Positions 53,348 to 62,497 of a DNA stretch of 64,000 nt are shown here, piece after piece. Each line of letters opens with the position of its first letter. Position 1 is the stretch's first letter. Below the pieces are notes generated by a model, which was not told the DNA's origin, did no database searches, and worked only from the letters and a program-made list of their open reading frames with translations. Source of the DNA: Edwardsiella ictaluri ATCC 33202. GTDB taxonomy: Bacteria; Pseudomonadota; Gammaproteobacteria; Enterobacterales; Enterobacteriaceae. Location of the stretch: NCBI RefSeq assembly GCF_000264785.1, contig NZ_AFJI01000082.1, forward strand, positions 1 through 64,000, written 5' to 3'. The position numbers and the translations under genes were made by a program.

Positions 53348-54315
53348 AATTAGCAATCATTGGCGGTTCTGGTTTTATCGGTACGCGTCTGGCTACGCAG
53401 TTAAAAAATAATAATGTTGAATTTACTATTGTTGATAAACGAAACAGCGAAACGTTTCCGGAGTGTTGGCAATATGGAGATGTTACTAAGCCTGAATCAC
53501 TTGAAGAACCATTGAAAGGCGCAGATGTCATCATTAATCTCGCCGCAGAGCACAAAGATAATGTCCATCCAATCAGCCTTTACTATGATGTAAATGTCCA
53601 AGGTGCTAAAAATGTTTGTGATGTCGCTGAAAAGCTAAACATACAACATATTGTATTTACTTCATCAGTTGCAGTTTATGGTTTTGTGGAAAAAGAAACC
53701 GGAGAAGATGGGAAGTATAATCCTTTCAATGATTATGGTAAGTCAAAATTAGAGGCTGAGTTTGCGTATGATGCCTGGCAAGCGAAAGTACCAGAGAGAA
53801 CATTGGTAACAGTCAGACCAACCGTTGTCTTCGGTGAAAATAATCGCGGGAACGTATATAACTTATTCCGCCAGATAGCATCAGGTAAGTTTTTGATGAT
53901 TGGCCCAGGGCTGAATCAAAAATCAATGGCGTATGTTGAAAATATGGCCGCCTTCTTGAGGTTTTCGACCACGATGGGAGCGGGGCGTCATGTTTTTAAC
54001 TATATAGATAAACCAGACTTTAGTATGAATGATTTAACTGGGGTGATTTGTACAGCATTACATCGCCATAAAAACAATATTCGTATTCCTTATGCGGTTG
54101 GCCTGTTAGGTGGCTATTGCTTCGATATCCTGGCAAAGGTTACCGGTCGAGAGTTCCCCGTAAGCAGCATTCGTGTGAAGAAGTTTTGTGCTCGTACTCA
54201 GTTTAAGTCAAACCATATCGCGCAAACGGGATTTAAAGCGCCGGTAACGTTAGAGCAGGGTATCGCCAATACGGTTCGTTACGAGTTTTTGGAGAAGCAT
54301 GATGACAAGTCTTAA
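53344..54315 (+). CDS. gnu: Gnu-type undecaprenyl-PP-GlcNAc 4-epimerase
   Basis: Short-chain-dehydrogenase epimerase of 323 residues, close to E. coli O157 Gnu (Z3206). Gnu turns GlcNAc-PP-undecaprenol, made by WecA, into the GalNAc form that starts many O-units. NAD site [10 protein letters not shown] near the N-terminus; [21 protein letters not shown] is a Gnu signature; the catalytic SSVAVYG and YGKSK follow. It implies an O-unit that begins with GalNAc (inference). It overlaps galF at its 3' end and is the last AT-rich gene of the first cassette. Confidence 0.88.
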   Translation: MKLAIIGGSGFIGTRLATQLKNNNVEFTIVDKRNSETFPECWQYGDVTKPESLEEPLKGADVIINLAAEHKDNVHPISLYYDVNVQGAKNVCDVAEKLNIQHIVFTSSVAVYGFVEKETGEDGKYNPFNDYGKSKLEAEFAYDAWQAKVPERTLVTVRPTVVFGENNRGNVYNLFRQIASGKFLMIGPGLNQKSMAYVENMAAFLRFSTTMGAGRHVFNYIDKPDFSMNDLTGVICTALHRHKNNIRIPYAVGLLGGYCFDILAKVTGREFPVSSIRVKKFCARTQFKSNHIAQTGFKAPVTLEQGIANTVRYEFLEKHDDKS

Positions 54316-55204
54316 AGCCGTTATCCCCGTCGCCGGACTGGGGATGAAGATGTTGCCGGCCACCAAGGCCATCCCGAAAGAGATGCTGCCCATTGTTGAT
54401 AAGCCGCTGATTCAGAAAGTTGTCCATGAGTGTTTGTCCGCCGGGGTGAAAGAGATCATCCTGGTCACCCATTCATCCAAGAATACCATTGAGAACCACT
54501 TCGATACTTCCTTTGAGCTGGAAGCGCTGCTCGAGGCGCGCGTTAAGCGCCAGTTGCTGGATGAGGTACGTTCCATCTGCCCTCCCGGGGTGACGATTAA
54601 CAGCGTGCGTCAGCATAGGCAGCTGGGTCTGGGACATGCCATTCTTTGTGCCCGTCCTCTGGTGGGAGAACATCCTTTTATCGTCGCGCTGCCGGATATC
54701 TGGTTAGATGCCAGTACCTTCGATCCTGAAACCCAGAATCTGGCAGCGATGGTCAGGCGCTTTGAGGAGAGCGGGCGCAGCCAGGTGCTGGTGCAGCCGA
54801 TGCCGCTGGAGGCTTTGCCGGAGTATTCGGTGATTAACTGTGCCGATGCGGTGCTGGAACCGGGGCAGAGTGCGTGTATGACCTCGATTGTCGAAAAACC
54901 TGAGGATGCGGAAAAGTACCACTCCGATCTGTCGGCGGTCGGGCGCTACGTCTTGTCGGCCGCCATCTGGCCGATTTTAGCTGCCACCGGCTTTGGCGCC
55001 TGGGAGCGCATCCAGCTCTCCGACGCTATTGCAACCCTGTTGCAGCACCGTCCGGTCGAGGCCTACCGTCAGGTGGGGCTATCCTATGACTGTGGCGATA
55101 AATTGGGGTATGCTGAGGCCTTTGTCGCCGGTGGGTTAAATCACTCTCAGCAGGGAGCGGCCTTTACCGCCTGGCTGCAGGATGTGCAGACGCGAATTGA
55201 ATGA
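54302..55204 (+). CDS. galF: GalF-type UTP-glucose-1-phosphate uridylyltransferase
   Basis: Nucleotidyltransferase of 300 residues that makes or modulates UDP-glucose. The [19 protein letters not shown] motif has Met where GalU has Thr-Arg, as in GalF, which is poorly active alone and thought to adjust GalU. The rest ([32 protein letters not shown]) fits both. In most enterics galF lies upstream of JUMPstart; here it is inside the locus. ATG 54299 is an alternative start. G+C content jumps back up here. Confidence 0.88.
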   Translation: MTSLKAVIPVAGLGMKMLPATKAIPKEMLPIVDKPLIQKVVHECLSAGVKEIILVTHSSKNTIENHFDTSFELEALLEARVKRQLLDEVRSICPPGVTINSVRQHRQLGLGHAILCARPLVGEHPFIVALPDIWLDASTFDPETQNLAAMVRRFEESGRSQVLVQPMPLEALPEYSVINCADAVLEPGQSACMTSIVEKPEDAEKYHSDLSAVGRYVLSAAIWPILAATGFGAWERIQLSDAIATLLQHRPVEAYRQVGLSYDCGDKLGYAEAFVAGGLNHSQQGAAFTAWLQDVQTRIE

Positions 55205-55219
55205 TTCAGGGTATTTAGC

Positions 55220-56236
55220 ATGGCAATTTTAGTGACCGGCGGCGCCGGCTATATCGGTTCTCATACGGTGCTGGCGCTGCTGTCCCGTGGGGATGAGGTG
55301 GTAGTGCTGGATAACTTTGTCAACGCCTCTGTGCAGGCGCTGGCCCGGGTGGAGCAGATTTGTGACCGCCAACCCCACCTATACCGCGGTGATGTGCGCG
55401 ATCGGGCGCTGCTGCAGCAGATTTTTGCACAGCACGTCATTAGCGATGTGATTCACTTCGCCGGTCTAAAGGCCGTGGGTGAGTCGGTGGAAAAACCGCT
55501 TGAGTACTACGACAACAATGTCAGCGGTACGCTGGTGTTGCTGGAAGAGATGCGCCGCGCCGGCGTGCAGGGCTTTATCTTTAGCTCCTCGGCGACGGTG
55601 TATGGCGATCCGGAGTCAGTGCCGTTGACGGAAAGCAGCCGTACCGGCGGGACGACCAACCCCTATGGCACCTCCAAGCTGATGGTCGAGCAGATCCTGC
55701 AGGATGTATCCCGCGCTAGACCTGAGATGCGGATTACCGCGCTGCGCTACTTTAATCCGGTGGGAGCTCATCCATCGGGGCTTATCGGTGAAGATCCCAA
55801 CGGGATACCCAATAATCTGATCCCTTATGTTGCTCAGGTGGCGGTGGGAAAACTGGCCTGCCTGTCCATCTTTGGCCATGATTATCCCACACAGGACGGC
55901 ACCGGGGTACGCGACTATATTCACGTGATGGATCTGGCCACCGGCCACCTTGCCGCACTCGATCGTCGCGATGAGGGGGCCAGCTATAAAGTGTATAACC
56001 TGGGGACGGGCGTCGGGTATTCTGTTTTGGATATCGTTGCCGCATTTGAGAGGTGCTCCGGGGTTACTATACCTTATCGCTTTGCACCGCGCCGCGCGGG
56101 TGATATCGCCGAGTGTTGGTCCAATCCCGCCTTGGCGGCGCAAGAGTTGGGTTGGTGTGCGCAGTATGGTCTGGAGGCGATGATGACCGATACCTGGCGC
56201 TGGCAGCAGAACAACCCGAATGGATACCAGGATTAA
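55220..56236 (+). CDS. galE: UDP-glucose 4-epimerase GalE
   Basis: Interconverts UDP-Glc and UDP-Gal (some forms also the N-acetyl pair). The 338 residues equal E. coli GalE. NAD-binding [10 protein letters not shown] near the start; the catalytic SSSATVYG and [20 protein letters not shown]; and [12 protein letters not shown] are conserved. It supplies UDP-Gal for the transferases here. Whether it also acts on UDP-GlcNAc cannot be told by eye. Coupled to galF and ugd. Confidence 0.95.
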   Translation: MAILVTGGAGYIGSHTVLALLSRGDEVVVLDNFVNASVQALARVEQICDRQPHLYRGDVRDRALLQQIFAQHVISDVIHFAGLKAVGESVEKPLEYYDNNVSGTLVLLEEMRRAGVQGFIFSSSATVYGDPESVPLTESSRTGGTTNPYGTSKLMVEQILQDVSRARPEMRITALRYFNPVGAHPSGLIGEDPNGIPNNLIPYVAQVAVGKLACLSIFGHDYPTQDGTGVRDYIHVMDLATGHLAALDRRDEGASYKVYNLGTGVGYSVLDIVAAFERCSGVTIPYRFAPRRAGDIAECWSNPALAAQELGWCAQYGLEAMMTDTWRWQQNNPNGYQD

Positions 56237-56259
56237 TTTTATTAACACAAAGGTATGTG

Positions 56260-57426
56260 ATGAAGATAGCGATTAGCGGTACGGGCTACGTCGGCCTGTC
56301 CAATGGAATTTTGCTGGCTCAGCATCATGAGGTGGTGGCGCTGGATATTGTGGCGGAAAAGGTCGGGATGCTTAACCGGCGTCAGTCACCGATCGTGGAT
56401 AAGGAGATCCAGGAGTACCTCACTAACCGCTCCCTGAATTTCCGCGCGACGCTGGACAAGGAAGAGGCGTACCGCGGCGCTGATTTTGTCATTATCGCGA
56501 CGCCGACCGACTATGATCCCAAGAGTAATTACTTTAACACCGCCAGCGTAGAGGCGGTGATCCGCGATGTGCTGGCGATTAACCCGGCGGCGGTGATGAT
56601 CATCAAGTCGACCATTCCCGTCGGATTCACCCGGCAGCTGCGTGAGCGCCTGGGTATCGATAACCTGATCTTTTCGCCGGAGTTTCTGCGCGAGGGGCGG
56701 GCGCTGTATGACAACCTGTATCCGTCGCGTATCGTGGTCGGCGAGCGCTCTGAGCGCGCGGAGCGCTTTGCTGCGCTGCTGCAGGAGGGGGCGATTAAAC
56801 AGAATATCCCGACTCTGCTGACCGATTCGACGGAGGCGGAGGCGATCAAGCTGTTTGCCAACACCTATCTGGCGATGCGGGTTGCCTATTTTAACGAGCT
56901 GGATAGCTATGCCGAGGCACTGGGACTCAACAGCCGCCAGATCATTGAGGGGGTCAGCCTCGACCCGCGCATCGGTAACCACTATAACAATCCCTCGTTT
57001 GGCTATGGCGGCTACTGCCTGCCAAAGGATACCAAGCAGCTCCTGGCCAACTACTCCTCGGTGCCCAATAACCTGATCCAGGCGATTGTCGAGGCCAACC
57101 GTACACGTAAAGACTTTATCGCCGACTCGATTATCGCGCGCAATCCGCAGGTGGTGGGCGTGTACCGGCTGATTATGAAGAGCGGTTCGGATAACTTCCG
57201 CGCCTCCTCGATTCAGGGGATCATGAAGCGCATCAAGGCTAAGGGGATCAAGGTCGTGATCTTTGAGCCGGTGATGAAAGAGGACAGCTTCTTCCGCTCA
57301 GAGGTGATCCGTGATCTGGAGCAGTTTAAGGCGATATCGGACGTGATCATCTCTAACCGTATGGCGCCGGAGCTGGATGACGTGGCGGATAAGGTCTACA
57401 CCCGCGATATCTCCGGCAATGACTAA
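56260..57426 (+). CDS. ugd: UDP-glucose 6-dehydrogenase
   Basis: Oxidises UDP-glucose to UDP-glucuronic acid with NAD. The 388 residues equal E. coli Ugd. Seen: [20 protein letters not shown], the active-site [14 protein letters not shown] with catalytic Cys, and [16 protein letters not shown] 56260, with AAAGG upstream, is preferred over the longer frame that overlaps galE. UDP-GlcA is the substrate of the next gene. Confidence 0.97.
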   Translation: MKIAISGTGYVGLSNGILLAQHHEVVALDIVAEKVGMLNRRQSPIVDKEIQEYLTNRSLNFRATLDKEEAYRGADFVIIATPTDYDPKSNYFNTASVEAVIRDVLAINPAAVMIIKSTIPVGFTRQLRERLGIDNLIFSPEFLREGRALYDNLYPSRIVVGERSERAERFAALLQEGAIKQNIPTLLTDSTEAEAIKLFANTYLAMRVAYFNELDSYAEALGLNSRQIIEGVSLDPRIGNHYNNPSFGYGGYCLPKDTKQLLANYSSVPNNLIQAIVEANRTRKDFIADSIIARNPQVVGVYRLIMKSGSDNFRASSIQGIMKRIKAKGIKVVIFEPVMKEDSFFRSEVIRDLEQFKAISDVIISNRMAPELDDVADKVYTRDISGND

Positions 57427-57438
57427 CCATTACCGGCA

Positions 57439-57535
57439 AATTTTGTAAGACAAAATTGGCCACTGAGGTTAGCATAATGTCCATTGGATCATACTGACCA
57501 ACACCTGCCTCCAACGCACGCCCCAGGGCGTGCGT
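57439..57535 (+). terminator. Two inverted repeats between ugd and the epimerase gene
   Basis: AATTTTGT-AAG-ACAAAATT lies at 57439-57457. A 9-10-base stem (ACGCACGCCC / GGGCGTGCGT) lies at 57514-57535. The second may act as a terminator or attenuator, with only a short T-run after it, so partial read-through into the downstream genes is likely. Confidence 0.45.
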
Positions 57536-57572
57536 GTCGTTTCAGCCGGGGGAGATTTTTACAGGATAATTT

Positions 57573-58580
57573 ATGCGTGTTTTAGTAACTGGCTGCGCCG
57601 GCTTTATCGGTGCCAATCTCTGTGGTCGTCTGCTGGCGGCGGGGCATCAGGTCGAGGGCATCGACAACCTGAACGACTATTACGATGTGTCGCTCAAGCA
57701 GGCGCGCCTGGCGCCGCTGCAGGCCGATGCCAACTTTACCTATCATCCGATCGATATCGCCGACAGCGAAGCCATGGCGGCGCTGTTTAGCGCCGCCCAC
57801 TTTGACCGGGTGGTTCACCTGGCGGCGCAGGCGGGAGTGCGCTACTCCCTGGCCAACCCGCTGAGCTATGCCCAGAGCAACCTGCTGGGACACGTCAACG
57901 TGCTGGAAGGCTGTCGTCACAGTAATGTGGGGCATCTAATTTACGCCTCCTCCAGCTCCGTGTATGGGTTGAACAACAAGGTGCCGTTCTCGACCGCCGA
58001 CCGCGTCGATCACCCGATTTCCCTGTATGCCGCCACCAAGAAGTCCAACGAGCTGATGGCGCACTCCTACTCTCATCTGTACGGGCTGCCGACCACCGGC
58101 CTGCGCTTCTTTACGGTCTATGGGCCGTGGGGACGCCCGGATATGGCGCTGTTCAAGTTCACCAAGAGCATGCTGGAAGGCAAGCCCATCGATATCTACA
58201 ACCATGGCGATATGCAGCGTGACTTTACCTATATCGACGATATCGTCGAAGGCGTATTGCGTATCATGGACGTGATACCGCAGCCAAACGCCGGGTGGCG
58301 GGTCGAGCAGGATTCACCGGCCGCCAGCTCCGCGCCATACCGTATCTATAATATCGGTCACGGCAGCCCGGTGCGCCTGATGGACTACATCACGGCGCTG
58401 GAGGAGGCCCTGGGGATCGAGGCGCAGAAGCACTTTATGCCGATGCAGCCGGGCGATGTCTACCAGACCTATGCCGATACCGAGGATCTGTTCGCGGTGA
58501 CCGGCTACCGCCCGCAGGTGGGGGTGAAGGCGGGGGTGCAGGCCTTTGTTGATTGGTATTCTCTGTATTATAAGATATAA
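57573..58580 (+). CDS. uge: UDP-glucuronate 4-epimerase
   Basis: SDR epimerase of 335 residues, close to CapI/WbnF/Uge enzymes that make UDP-galacturonic acid from UDP-glucuronic acid. NAD site TGCAGFIGANL; IDNLNDYYDVSLKQARL is typical of the group; catalytic SSSSVYG and YAATKKSNE; GRPDMALFKFTKSML is a family block. With ugd it gives a route to GalA. G+C is high like the backbone. The symbol follows the Klebsiella name; other names exist. Confidence 0.9.
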   Translation: MRVLVTGCAGFIGANLCGRLLAAGHQVEGIDNLNDYYDVSLKQARLAPLQADANFTYHPIDIADSEAMAALFSAAHFDRVVHLAAQAGVRYSLANPLSYAQSNLLGHVNVLEGCRHSNVGHLIYASSSSVYGLNNKVPFSTADRVDHPISLYAATKKSNELMAHSYSHLYGLPTTGLRFFTVYGPWGRPDMALFKFTKSMLEGKPIDIYNHGDMQRDFTYIDDIVEGVLRIMDVIPQPNAGWRVEQDSPAASSAPYRIYNIGHGSPVRLMDYITALEEALGIEAQKHFMPMQPGDVYQTYADTEDLFAVTGYRPQVGVKAGVQAFVDWYSLYYKI

Positions 58581-58614
58581 TGTTGCGCATTGTTGTTTAA
58601 AATGTCAAAAACAT

Positions 58615-59553
58615 ATGGATCTTTATATTTGTCTTACGCCATTACAGGCTTTAATTGCTGAAAAAATAAAGGAAAAGCAAAAAGACGATGGGCATCTTAT
58701 ATATGTTAGTTCGAAAGATAATGATGTTAATAAAAGAGCTTATAATAAAATAAAAAAGCAGATGCAGTTGTCATTTTATATGGGGGATACGCGAATATTA
58801 TGGAAAATATTTCGTATCTTCTTTATTTTATGGGGTAAGAGGTATAAGACAGTATATGTCGCAAGCATAGATAATATAGTTGTTCACTATGCTTTATCCT
58901 ACTCTAAGTTTGAAAGGATTGAGACGTTTGATGATGGAACATTAAATATTAGTTATGATGGTGTCTATTATCATGACCCGGTGAATCCCAGCCTAATTAA
59001 TACGATTGCGCATAAAATTCTTTGCAAAGCTTATGATCGAGAAAAAATACAGAAAAATAGCCGTAAGCATTATAGTATATATAAAGGGATGCGAAATATT
59101 ATATCCAATGTAGAACTCGTAGATTTATTTGACTTCAATCGATCTTATAATCCAGGTGGGGATAATGAGATATCAATATTTTTAGGTAGTGTCTATAAAG
59201 AAATTTGCAGTGAAAATAGAGATGATTTGATAAATAAAGTATTGTTGTTTTTAAAATCAAAAGAAAACATGTATTATATTCCACACCCGCGAGGAGAGAC
59301 TAACAGTTCATTTTCAAAATACTATCTCGATAGTGCTTTTTGCTGTAATGATTTGGCTGAGTTTATAGTTATTAGAATGCTTGGGGAATATTCAAAAATC
59401 AACTTATATGGATTTTCCAGTAGTGCTCAATTTAATCTGATTAATGTTCCGGGGATATGTTGTTATGTAGTAAAGTATAATGGTTCCAATAAGATTATAG
59501 ATGGCATTAGTGATAAATTAGTAAAAATGGGTGCTGAGACTATCGTGCTGTAG
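58615..59553 (+). CDS. GT52-family glycosyltransferase, likely sialyltransferase
   Basis: A 312-residue transferase of family 52, which includes the Neisseria alpha-2,3-sialyltransferase Lst. Start MDLYICLTPLQALIAEKI is typical. The D/E-D-G motif of bacterial sialyltransferases is DDG at residues 106-108 in ETFDDG; the HP motif is at 224-225 (IPHPRGE); a Ser-rich motif (SSS) is at 268-270. These support CMP-Neu5Ac use, also favoured by the neu genes next door. Linkage is unknown. ATG 58615 is preferred; the frame is open from 58546 but overlaps the previous gene. A+T content rises sharply. Confidence 0.85.
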   Translation: MDLYICLTPLQALIAEKIKEKQKDDGHLIYVSSKDNDVNKRAYNKIKKQMQLSFYMGDTRILWKIFRIFFILWGKRYKTVYVASIDNIVVHYALSYSKFERIETFDDGTLNISYDGVYYHDPVNPSLINTIAHKILCKAYDREKIQKNSRKHYSIYKGMRNIISNVELVDLFDFNRSYNPGGDNEISIFLGSVYKEICSENRDDLINKVLLFLKSKENMYYIPHPRGETNSSFSKYYLDSAFCCNDLAEFIVIRMLGEYSKINLYGFSSSAQFNLINVPGICCYVVKYNGSNKIIDGISDKLVKMGAETIVL

Positions 59554-59569
59554 TTGAGTGGAAATTACT

Positions 59570-60208
59570 ATGCGGAAAAAAAATAAAATAGTTGTTATTG
59601 GAGCGGGAGGATTTTCAAAGGCAATATTGGATAGCATTGATTACACTATGTATGATTTGATCGGGTTTTTAGATACTTATAAAAAAGGAATTCATCAAGG
59701 CTATCCAATATTATTTAATACTTTTGATGAAATAAAAAAACCTAATGAGTATGTTTATTTTATTGGCGTTGGTGAACCTAAAATTCGGTGGTGGTTTTAT
59801 AATGAATTGAAACGTAGGGGGTTGGAGCTGATTAATGTTATAGATAAAACAGCTATAGTATCGTCTCATAATGTTATTCTTGGCCAGGGGGTATATATCG
59901 GTAAGATGTGTATTGTCAACAGCGATACAAAAATTCATGATGCAGTAGTAATTAACACAAGAGCATTAATTGAGCATGGTAATATAATTGGTTGTTGCTC
60001 TAATATATCTACAAATGCTGTTTTAAATGGTGATGTTCAAGTCGGTGTGAGAACATTTGCCGGGAGTTGCAGCGTGATTAATGGGCAGCTAACTATTGGT
60101 AATGACTCAGTTATTGGCTCAGGCTCAGTGGTGATTAGAGATATTCCAGATAACGTTGTAGTTGCGGGCTCCCCGACGCGTTTAATCAGAGAGAATCATG
60201 ATGAATAA
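59570..60208 (+). CDS. neuD: NeuD, sialic acid O-acetyltransferase-type protein
   Basis: Left-handed beta-helix acyltransferase of 212 residues. A Rossmann-like N-terminal part (KIVVIGAGGFSKAILDSI) is followed by hexapeptide repeats (VILGQGVYIGKMC, TRALIEHGNIIGCCSNIS, VVIRDIPDNVVVAGSPTRLI). NeuD proteins stabilise NeuB and O-acetylate Neu5Ac. The start of neuB overlaps its end, so they are coupled. ATG 59570 is chosen; an upstream GTG at 59558 is also open. Confidence 0.9.
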   Translation: MRKKNKIVVIGAGGFSKAILDSIDYTMYDLIGFLDTYKKGIHQGYPILFNTFDEIKKPNEYVYFIGVGEPKIRWWFYNELKRRGLELINVIDKTAIVSSHNVILGQGVYIGKMCIVNSDTKIHDAVVINTRALIEHGNIIGCCSNISTNAVLNGDVQVGVRTFAGSCSVINGQLTIGNDSVIGSGSVVIRDIPDNVVVAGSPTRLIRENHDE

Positions 60209-61241
60209 AGTGTATATCGTTGCTGAAATTGGCTGTAACCATAATGGCGATCCTCTACTGGCTAAAAAAATGGTTGAGCAGGCAAAAGCCGCTGGGGTGG
60301 ATGCCGTAAAGTTTCAAACATTTAAAGCAGATTTGCTGATTTCAAAGTATGCACCAAAGGCGGAGTATCAGATAACGCAAACTGGCTGCGAAGAGTCTCA
60401 GCTTGAGATGACACGCAAATTGGAGCTTGCATATGATGACTTTATTGGATTGTCACAATATGCAAAAAGCCTTGGCTTAGATGTTTTCTCTACCCCTTTT
60501 GATTTTGATTCAATCGATTTTCTTGCTTCATTAAAACAACGCATATGGAAAATTCCATCTGGAGAGTTATTAAATCTTCCTTATCTTGAAAAAATAGCAA
60601 GACTAGATATTACTGATAAGAAAATTATCATATCGACCGGAATGGCAACGCTAGATGAAATTAATATGGCATTGCATGTATTGCATAACAATGGTGTCAA
60701 AGCAAGTGATATTACCATTCTACACTGTAATACAGAATATCCTACACCCTATTCTGATGTGAATCTTAATACGTTGTCTAGCTTTAAGAATATTTTTAAA
60801 GAATATCAGATTGGATTCTCCGATCACTCCCCTGGATATTTTTCAGGGATTGCAGCTGTGCCTTATGGTATCTGTTTTATCGAGAAGCATTTTACTTTAA
60901 ATAAAGAATTTCCCGGTCCAGATCATAAAGCATCGGTGACTCCAGATGAATTGCGACTCTTATGTCAGGGGATTCGGGCTATTGAATTAGCATTAGGCAG
61001 CTATGATAAAATTGTGACTAATTCTGAACGCAAGAATAAAATAGTTGCTCGAAAATCGATCATTGCCAAACAGAATATAAAGCAAGGTGAGGTTTTTACT
61101 TTAGAGAATATTACAACCAAGCGTCCAGGTAATGGAATTAGTCCTATGCATTGGTATCAGGTCTTAGGCAGCATTGCAGAGCGAGATTTTTGTGAAGATG
61201 AACTGATCTATTGCTCTAACTTGAGCATGCAGGAGCTATAA
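60198..61241 (+). CDS. neuB: NeuB, N-acetylneuraminate synthase
   Basis: Condenses ManNAc and phosphoenolpyruvate into Neu5Ac. The 347 residues match E. coli K1 NeuB (346). TIM-barrel text: VAEIGCNHNGDPLLAKKMV, AVKFQTFKADLL, WKIPSGELLNLPYLEKIA, GFSDHSPGYFSGIAAV and the C-terminal SAF-like domain GNGISPMHWYQVLGS. This makes the sequence NeuB rather than LegI or PseI (which differ in the SAF part and neighbours), an inference strengthened by neuC and neuA. Confidence 0.93.
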   Translation: MMNKVYIVAEIGCNHNGDPLLAKKMVEQAKAAGVDAVKFQTFKADLLISKYAPKAEYQITQTGCEESQLEMTRKLELAYDDFIGLSQYAKSLGLDVFSTPFDFDSIDFLASLKQRIWKIPSGELLNLPYLEKIARLDITDKKIIISTGMATLDEINMALHVLHNNGVKASDITILHCNTEYPTPYSDVNLNTLSSFKNIFKEYQIGFSDHSPGYFSGIAAVPYGICFIEKHFTLNKEFPGPDHKASVTPDELRLLCQGIRAIELALGSYDKIVTNSERKNKIVARKSIIAKQNIKQGEVFTLENITTKRPGNGISPMHWYQVLGSIAERDFCEDELIYCSNLSMQEL

Positions 61242-61246
61242 GATAT

Positions 61247-62497
61247 ATGAAAGTTGCCATCATTCCAGCTCGCTCTGGCTCAAAGGGATTGCGCAATAAA
61301 AACATTCTAATGTTAATGGATAAGCCATTAATTGCGTATACTATTGAGGCTGCTATAAACTCTGGTGTGTTTGATAGGGTGATTGTTTCTACTGACTCAG
61401 ATGAGTATAAACGCATTGCAGAGTCATTTGGCGCAGAGGTTTTTATTAGAGATGCGGCGTTAGCCTCTGACTCAGCAACATCCTATATGGTGGTTGAGGA
61501 TGTTTTGAGTAAAGTTAGTGATATACAGTATTTTGCATTGCTGCAGCCAACATCGCCTTTTCGTACTGCGGAGCATATTAAGTCTGCTGCTGCTTTATTT
61601 TATTCATCAGAGCATAGCTTTTTAGTCTCAATGGTACAAAGTGATAAACCCTCCTATCTTATTAAACCGTTGGCGGAAGATCTGACCTTAAAATATTTTG
61701 ATATTGATTTTAGTTTATATCACCGACAGGATAATAAAGAATACTTTCCAAATGGTGCTATATTTATGGCTAAGCCAGAGGCTTATCTGAAGAGGCGGCA
61801 TTTTTTTGGTAGTGATAGCGTGGCCTTTATCATGAGTAAAGAAGACTCTCTTGATATTGATGATCGATATGACTTTGAAGTTGCTATAAATATACAGATG
61901 CGCCGGTGTAAAAAAGAAATTTTGCGAGAAAATATTATAAATAGAATTGCAGAAAAGAAAGAGCTAATGTGTTTAAATACATCGATAACATTGCTTGGTC
62001 ATTCCATTTTTGATTATTGGCTGGTTGATAATATTAATGGTGAGGAAGTAAACAACCTGGGTATTGCTGGAATTAATACTAAAGAATATATTGATCTTAT
62101 TTTGGATAGATCATTAATAAAAAATATTGGTGATACTGCTATTATTATGTTGGGTACTAATGATATGGTGCTCAATGACTGGGATATTACATTTTCTGCT
62201 GAATGGGTCAGGGAATTTATTGATAAAGTTAGAATAATAAAAAACAATGTGGCTATTTATTTTATTGCAGTACCACCAGTGAGGGGGCGAGTTGATCGAA
62301 ATAATGATATTATAACTCAATTGAATATAATATTAAGGAAGGTTTGTTTGGATAAATCTATTCATTGGATCGGGCTTTCCAACGAGTTTTATGATGAATA
62401 TGGGAATCTACCTGCATCATATACCTATGATGGATTGCATTTTTCACAACTTGCCTATACGAAATTGAAAGAAAACATTGAGACTGCATTGTCATGA
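61247..62497 (+). CDS. neuA: NeuA, CMP-sialic acid synthetase with C-terminal esterase domain
   Basis: Two-domain protein of 416 residues, as in E. coli K1 NeuA (419). The N-terminal CMP-Neu5Ac synthetase domain has IIPARSGSKGLRNKN (residues 5-19) and QPTSPFRT. From about residue 235 an SGNH-hydrolase-like domain follows: GHSIFDYW, GIAGINTKEYIDL, IMLGTNDM and YDGLHFSQLAY; it corresponds to the sialic acid O-acetylesterase domain. The nucleophile motif reads G-H-S rather than the usual G-D-S. Confidence 0.93.
   Translation: MKVAIIPARSGSKGLRNKNILMLMDKPLIAYTIEAAINSGVFDRVIVSTDSDEYKRIAESFGAEVFIRDAALASDSATSYMVVEDVLSKVSDIQYFALLQPTSPFRTAEHIKSAAALFYSSEHSFLVSMVQSDKPSYLIKPLAEDLTLKYFDIDFSLYHRQDNKEYFPNGAIFMAKPEAYLKRRHFFGSDSVAFIMSKEDSLDIDDRYDFEVAINIQMRRCKKEILRENIINRIAEKKELMCLNTSITLLGHSIFDYWLVDNINGEEVNNLGIAGINTKEYIDLILDRSLIKNIGDTAIIMLGTNDMVLNDWDITFSAEWVREFIDKVRIIKNNVAIYFIAVPPVRGRVDRNNDIITQLNIILRKVCLDKSIHWIGLSNEFYDEYGNLPASYTYDGLHFSQLAYTKLKENIETALS

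Noticed and set aside
58546-58614. Longer start for the GT52 gene
   Set aside because: It would overlap the upstream epimerase gene, and the family begins at the Met of MDLYICLTPLQ.
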